A stretch of 15,962 nucleotides of DNA from Chlorobiota bacterium (GTDB lineage: Bacteria > Bacteroidota > Ignavibacteria > Kapaibacteriales > NICIL-2). Positions within the stretch are counted from its first letter, which is position 1, and each line of letters opens with the position of its first letter. The stretch is from the NCBI GenBank assembly GCA_003695605.1, contig RFIK01000008.1, positions 1 to 15,962 of the forward strand, in the 5' to 3' direction. The notes beneath the pieces are model-generated. The model ran no database searches and had not been told where the DNA came from. It saw only the letters and a program-made list of their open reading frames with translations. A program made the translations under genes and the position numbers. Below, piece by piece: positions 13,601 to 15,962 of the stretch.

Positions 13601-13841
13601 TTGGCGTCAGAACGTAGTATCCGCCCTTTTTCCCGCGATAGACAACCTGTCCACTCTTGGTGGTCCCAACCCGTGTGTCTGATGTTCTCGGAGCAGCTGC
13701 ATCAGGAGTGGACTTCGCTGGTGATGAGACGTGTGCGGTACGCTGCTTTTTCTTGCGAACGTTCGTCGTGTCGCTCGACTGTGCACTTGTCAGCGAAGTC
13801 ACAACGAGCAGCATTGTGACGATTGCAGCAATGGCGCGCAT
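13545..13841 (-). CDS. Small secreted basic protein with a PBCV basic-adaptor-like C-terminal motif
   Basis: The 98-residue product has a signal peptide with likely cleavage at TSA|Q (20/21). A low-complexity linker rich in Lys, Ser, Thr, Ala and Pro follows (about 22-58). The C-terminal block has the pattern GQVVYRGKKGGYYVLTPSG (64-82) then RKRYV. The Y-x-G-x-x-G-G-Y-Y-x-x-T-x-S-G-x-K/R-x-Y arrangement resembles the short basic-adaptor domain described from chlorovirus PBCV-1 and also seen in some bacterial secreted proteins. The function is unknown; binding of a polyanion or surface attachment would be an inference. ATG 13841 is chosen because AGGAG sits five bases upstream, the clearest ribosome-binding site in the window. 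A perfect -7 element lies at 13874-13881. The 3' end overlaps the start of the EamA gene, so the two are probably co-transcribed. Confidence 0.72.
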   Translation of the reverse strand: MRAIAAIVTMLLVVTSLTSAQSSDTTNVRKKKQRTAHVSSPAKSTPDAAAPRTSDTRVGTTKSGQVVYRGKKGGYYVLTPSGRKRYVKESDVIFDSSK

Positions 13842-13873
13842 GGTACTCCTAGAAACTGTTGAACATTCCGCTG

Positions 13874-13881
13874 CAAACATA
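13874..13881 (-). promoter_or_regulatory. Bacteroidota-type -7 element for the small secreted protein
   Basis: The minus strand reads TATGTTTG, a perfect TAnnTTTG match. Transcription would start near 13868, leaving a leader of about 26 bases that contains the AGGAG ribosome site. No good -33 element is seen at the usual spacing. Confidence 0.45.
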
Positions 13882-13888
13882 CATCGCG

Positions 13889-13903
13889 TCAATTGAATAT
13901 TGA
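13889..13903. promoter_or_regulatory. AT-rich inverted repeat, candidate operator
   Basis: TCAAT and ATTGA form arms around a 5-base centre (TGAAT), and the left half TCAATTGA is itself a palindrome. The site resembles the short AT-rich palindromes bound by MarR/OhrR regulators and stands out in GC-rich surroundings. It lies between the divergent small-protein gene and yceI, about 77 bases before the yceI start and just upstream of the other gene's -7 element. The binding protein is inferred, with the nearby marR product as the obvious candidate. Confidence 0.3.
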
Positions 13904-13979
13904 TGGCGCAACACTAAATCGCTCATCCATTCGTTGTAGTGCTTTGTCGCTCTTGTTCCACCATCGTCTGTGATGTCCG

Positions 13980-14588
13980 ATGCGAGCAGTTCGTGCATTC
14001 GCAATCTTTGCTGCGGCAAGTATTTCCTTGTTCGCTCACGTAGCCACGTGGAAGGTTGACCAGTCACACTCGAACGTTCTTTTCACCGTTGACCACATGG
14101 TCATTTCTGAAGTGACGGGCTACTTCAAGGTTTTCGATGGTACTATCACTGTCTCGAAACCAGATTGGAGTGATGCAAAAATCGAGTTCACCGTTGATGT
14201 CGCTTCGATCAACACCGACAACGAGCGACGCGACAACCATCTCCGGAGCGAGGATTTCTTCGACGCAGCAAAGTATCCAAAGGCGACGTTCACGGCAACG
14301 GGGATGCGAAAAGTAGGGCAGAATACGTACAAACTCACCGGCGATCTTACCATCCGGGGAACAACGAAGAAAGTCACCTGGAATGTGACGTTCAAGGGTC
14401 AGACGAAAGATCCGTGGGGAAATCAGCGCGCGGGATTCATCGCTGAGACAACGATCAATCGCTTCGACTTCGGCTTGAAGTGGAATAACCTAACTGAAAC
14501 GGGTGGTCTGATCGTTGGCAAGGATGTGCGGCTCCGCGTCAATCTCGAGCTTATCAAGCAGGACGCAAGCAAATCGTCGAGTAAATAA
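13980..14588 (+). CDS. YceI-family periplasmic lipid-binding-type protein
   Basis: YceI-like proteins form a lipocalin-like beta-barrel that binds isoprenoid-type lipids in the periplasm; their physiological roles vary. The 202-residue product has a signal peptide (about residues 1-20) and then the family opening WKVDQSHSNVLFTVDHMVISEVTGYF (24-49). Also typical are VDVASINTDNERRDNHLRSEDFFD (73-96), KYPKATF (98-104), the strand LTGDLTIRG (119-127), and the late FDFGLKWNN (162-170) and GLIVGKDVRL (176-185). The length is normal. The C terminus is Lys/Ser-rich. marR follows 84 bases downstream on the same strand, a frequent pairing in Bacteroidota-type genomes. A hairpin between them may end the yceI transcript. 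Confidence 0.93.
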   Translation: MRAVRAFAIFAAASISLFAHVATWKVDQSHSNVLFTVDHMVISEVTGYFKVFDGTITVSKPDWSDAKIEFTVDVASINTDNERRDNHLRSEDFFDAAKYPKATFTATGMRKVGQNTYKLTGDLTIRGTTKKVTWNVTFKGQTKDPWGNQRAGFIAETTINRFDFGLKWNNLTETGGLIVGKDVRLRVNLELIKQDASKSSSK

Positions 14589-14614
14589 GCTTGCAGAGCG
14601 AACACATTGTATGC

Positions 14615-14648
14615 GTGCGGGCGCTATCTTTGCGCCCGCACAGCTTTT
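14615..14648 (+). terminator. Hairpin between yceI and marR, possible intrinsic terminator
   Basis: GTGCGGGCGC (14615-14624) pairs perfectly with GCGCCCGCAC (14632-14641), a 10-bp GC-rich stem around the 7-base loop TATCTTT. The sequence AGCTTTT follows. The stem is strong; the T-run is only four bases, so termination may be partial. The loop carries a promoter-like element, described separately. Confidence 0.5.
14625..14632 (+). promoter_or_regulatory. Bacteroidota-type -7 element in the hairpin loop upstream of marR
   Basis: TATCTTTG is a perfect TAnnTTTG match. It comprises the whole loop plus the first base of the right arm of the yceI/marR hairpin. Transcription would start near 14639, about 34 bases before the marR ATG. 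The nearest upstream TTG (14607-14609) is 15 bases away, slightly closer than usual for a -33 element. Confidence 0.45.
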
Positions 14649-14672
14649 GCTCACTACCAGCGTAGGATTACC

Positions 14673-15143
14673 ATGCCTCGTGTTGAAGAAGACCTTCTTC
14701 AGCGCCGCCCGTTCCGGTCGGACAAGGAACGGCTTATGGTCACCATCATGCGAACGAGCGCGTGGCTCTGCGATGAATTCAACCGCGAGCTGGAGCCGTA
14801 TGGCATTTCGCAACAGCAGTACAATGTTCTGCGTATTCTTCGAGGCAGTAGCGAGCCGCTTTCGACCTGTGACATTCGCCGCCGTATGATTGATCGTGCT
14901 TCCGATACGTCGCGTATCGTTGATCGGCTCGTCGAGAAGGGGCTGGTCGAAAAACAAAGCTCCGTGCACGATCGCCGCCGTATCGAGGTTCGGTTGACAA
15001 CAGCAGGTTTAGAGCTGCTGGAAACGCTGGAACCGATTGTGCGGCGTTTCCACGATCATGCCGCTATTCTAACGCCAGATCAGCGGCGCCAAGTGGCAGA
15101 GTTGCTTGATCTGCTGCGTTCGGCGGGCAATGCGCACAATTGA
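14673..15143 (+). CDS. MarR-family transcriptional regulator
   Basis: This is a 156-residue winged-helix DNA-binding regulator that would act as a homodimer. The core begins with a dimerisation helix (about residues 15-42), then GISQQQYNVLRILRGS (44-59) and the helix STCDIRRRM (64-72). The recognition-helix block ASDTSRIVDRLVEKGLV (76-92) and the wing DRRRIEVRLT (100-109) follow. The pattern is that of MarR proteins paired with YceI genes in Bacteroidota-type genomes, so control of yceI is likely but inferred. ATG 14673 is chosen because AGGA lies six bases upstream and the N terminus fits. An earlier start at 14607 would read through the hairpin. The stop overlaps the trmB start by 14 bases. 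Confidence 0.92.
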   Translation: MPRVEEDLLQRRPFRSDKERLMVTIMRTSAWLCDEFNRELEPYGISQQQYNVLRILRGSSEPLSTCDIRRRMIDRASDTSRIVDRLVEKGLVEKQSSVHDRRRIEVRLTTAGLELLETLEPIVRRFHDHAAILTPDQRRQVAELLDLLRSAGNAHN

Positions 15144-15804
15144 GTGGCGGAAATATCCCCAGCCACGCATTCGCCACCATACCAATCCTCAAGTGTACCT
15201 GCCACGGGCGCAGCTCCGTGTTGTACCGCCAAACTACCCACCACTCATCGAGGAGCTCGACTGGGGTGCACTCTTCGCCAATGCGCGAGCGCCATCGGTG
15301 CTCGACATTGGCTGCGGCATGGGACGGTTCCTGCTCGAATACGCGCTCAATCATCCTGCAGAGAACATCCTCGGCCTCGAGGTGCGCAAGCCGGCTGTCG
15401 AGTGGATTACTCGTGTGATCGCTGGCGAGGGGATTGGGAATGCAGCAGCCATTTGGTACTCGGTAGCCAATGGGCTGGGTTTTCTCCAATCGAACTCCCT
15501 GCGAGCGGTGACGTACTTTTTCCCTGACCCATGGTTCAAAAAGCGTCACGCCAAGCGTCGAGCGTTCACTCTTGCGCTCGTTCAGGAGATATGGCGCGTG
15601 CTCGAGCAAGGCGGCGGGCTTTACCTGATGACCGACGTCCCCACTGTTGATGCGTACCAGCGGGAAATCCTCCGGCAGCACGGTGGCTTTTCCATCGAGG
15701 AAATCGCCGGCGATGACCAATGGTTCTGCGAGCAAACCGATCACGAGCGTTTCTGCCGCTCCAAAGGCATTCCGTATGTTCGCTTGCGGTGTATCAAACG
15801 TTGA
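15130..15804 (+). CDS. trmB: tRNA (guanine-N7-)-methyltransferase TrmB
   Basis: TrmB makes 7-methylguanosine at position 46 in the variable loop of tRNAs, using SAM, in the cytosol. The 224-residue product has motif I VLDIGCGMGR (57-66), LGLEVRK (81-87), and the highly diagnostic FPDPWFKKRHAKRR (121-134). LYLMTDV follows (145-151), and QTDHERF (202-208) stands in place of the usual TKFE-type C-terminal motif. ATG 15130 starts within the marR coding region (14-base overlap). A TTG at 15106 would add eight residues and is less likely. The overlap implies co-transcription with marR. A BtuF-like gene starts 21 bases after the stop. Confidence 0.92.
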   Translation: MRTIEWRKYPQPRIRHHTNPQVYLPRAQLRVVPPNYPPLIEELDWGALFANARAPSVLDIGCGMGRFLLEYALNHPAENILGLEVRKPAVEWITRVIAGEGIGNAAAIWYSVANGLGFLQSNSLRAVTYFFPDPWFKKRHAKRRAFTLALVQEIWRVLEQGGGLYLMTDVPTVDAYQREILRQHGGFSIEEIAGDDQWFCEQTDHERFCRSKGIPYVRLRCIKR

Positions 15805-15825
15805 CCTCGAGAGCACGTCTGGACG

Positions 15826-15962
15826 ATGTACGCACCGTCGTTGCCGCGCCGAATTGTTTGCTTGACCGAAGAGACTACTGAAACACTCTACGCCCTCGGA
15901 GCCGACGATCTCATCGTCGGGATTTCCGGGTTCACTCTGCGGCCCCCACAGGCGCGGAAGAC
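15826..15962 (+). CDS. BtuF-like ABC transporter substrate-binding protein, N-terminal part (cut by right edge)
   Basis: Only 45 complete codons are visible. They contain RRIVCLTEETTETLYALGAD (residues 8-27) and IVGISGFTLRPPQAR (30-44). This matches the opening of the helical-backbone substrate-binding proteins for cobalamin, siderophores or heme, in the subgroup with GISGFTxRPPxAR. No signal peptide precedes the domain: the product starts MYAPSLP and goes directly into the first strand. Either the true start is a different one further upstream, which the short 21-base gap after trmB makes unlikely, or the protein is cytosolic. The substrate cannot be decided from this fragment. Confidence 0.75.
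   Translation, partial: MYAPSLPRRIVCLTEETTETLYALGADDLIVGISGFTLRPPQARK

Noticed and set aside
1..15962. Mobile elements, CRISPR arrays, toxin-antitoxin or defence genes
   Set aside because: No transposase, integrase, nuclease-type defence gene, direct-repeat array or terminal inverted repeats were seen; all genes fit core metabolism, transport or envelope roles.

Overview
The window reads as a compact, moderately GC-rich chromosomal segment from a bacterium of the Bacteroidota/Chlorobiota/Kapabacteria (FCB) side of the tree. Three things point there. Several genes carry the Bacteroidota-type -7 promoter element TAnnTTTG just upstream, while strong Shine-Dalgarno sites are rare. The YceI/MarR gene pair has the form common in that group. 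The one tRNA gene does not encode its CCA end. I cannot name the genus. Nothing marks the region as a recent acquisition: I found no transposase, integrase, CRISPR array or long repeat. The genes are packed tightly, with several start/stop overlaps and two overlapping convergent gene ends. No gene-free stretch exceeds 300 bases; the longest is the 233-base divergent region before pstC.

Layout, left to right. The left edge holds the 3' end of nadA (+). A minus-strand block follows, given here in transcription order: a four-helix membrane protein, an RlmI-like rRNA methyltransferase, a small secreted (probably outer-membrane) protein, and a tRNA-CAU gene. A divergent plus-strand pair encodes a thioredoxin-fold lipoprotein and an EVE-domain protein (ATGA overlap). 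A second minus-strand block encodes a PhoD-type secreted phosphatase followed by a 1236-residue full-length ABC exporter of the ABCC/MRP type. Divergent from that block runs pstC-pstA-pstB-phoU (+), with no pstS in the window. Convergent to phoU are an EamA-family transporter and, upstream of it, a small secreted protein with a PBCV basic-adaptor-like motif (both minus). The right end is plus strand: yceI, marR, trmB, and the start of a BtuF-like binding-protein gene cut by the window edge.

How the genes may work together. The centre looks like a phosphate-acquisition locus. A PhoD-like hydrolase would release phosphate outside the cytoplasm, PstC/PstA/PstB would import it, and PhoU would link uptake to signalling. 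The ABCC-type exporter downstream of phoD is the most unusual gene. Its two ATP sites are asymmetric in the way known from eukaryotic MRP proteins: Asp replaces the catalytic Glu in NBD1, and the NBD2 signature is LSQGQ. The right end looks like a MarR-controlled YceI module joined by overlap to the tRNA-modifying gene trmB. I see no clearly new multi-gene defence or mobile system. The best leads are the phosphatase/ABCC/pst arrangement, the promoter layout (including a -7 motif in a hairpin loop), and the small secreted protein.
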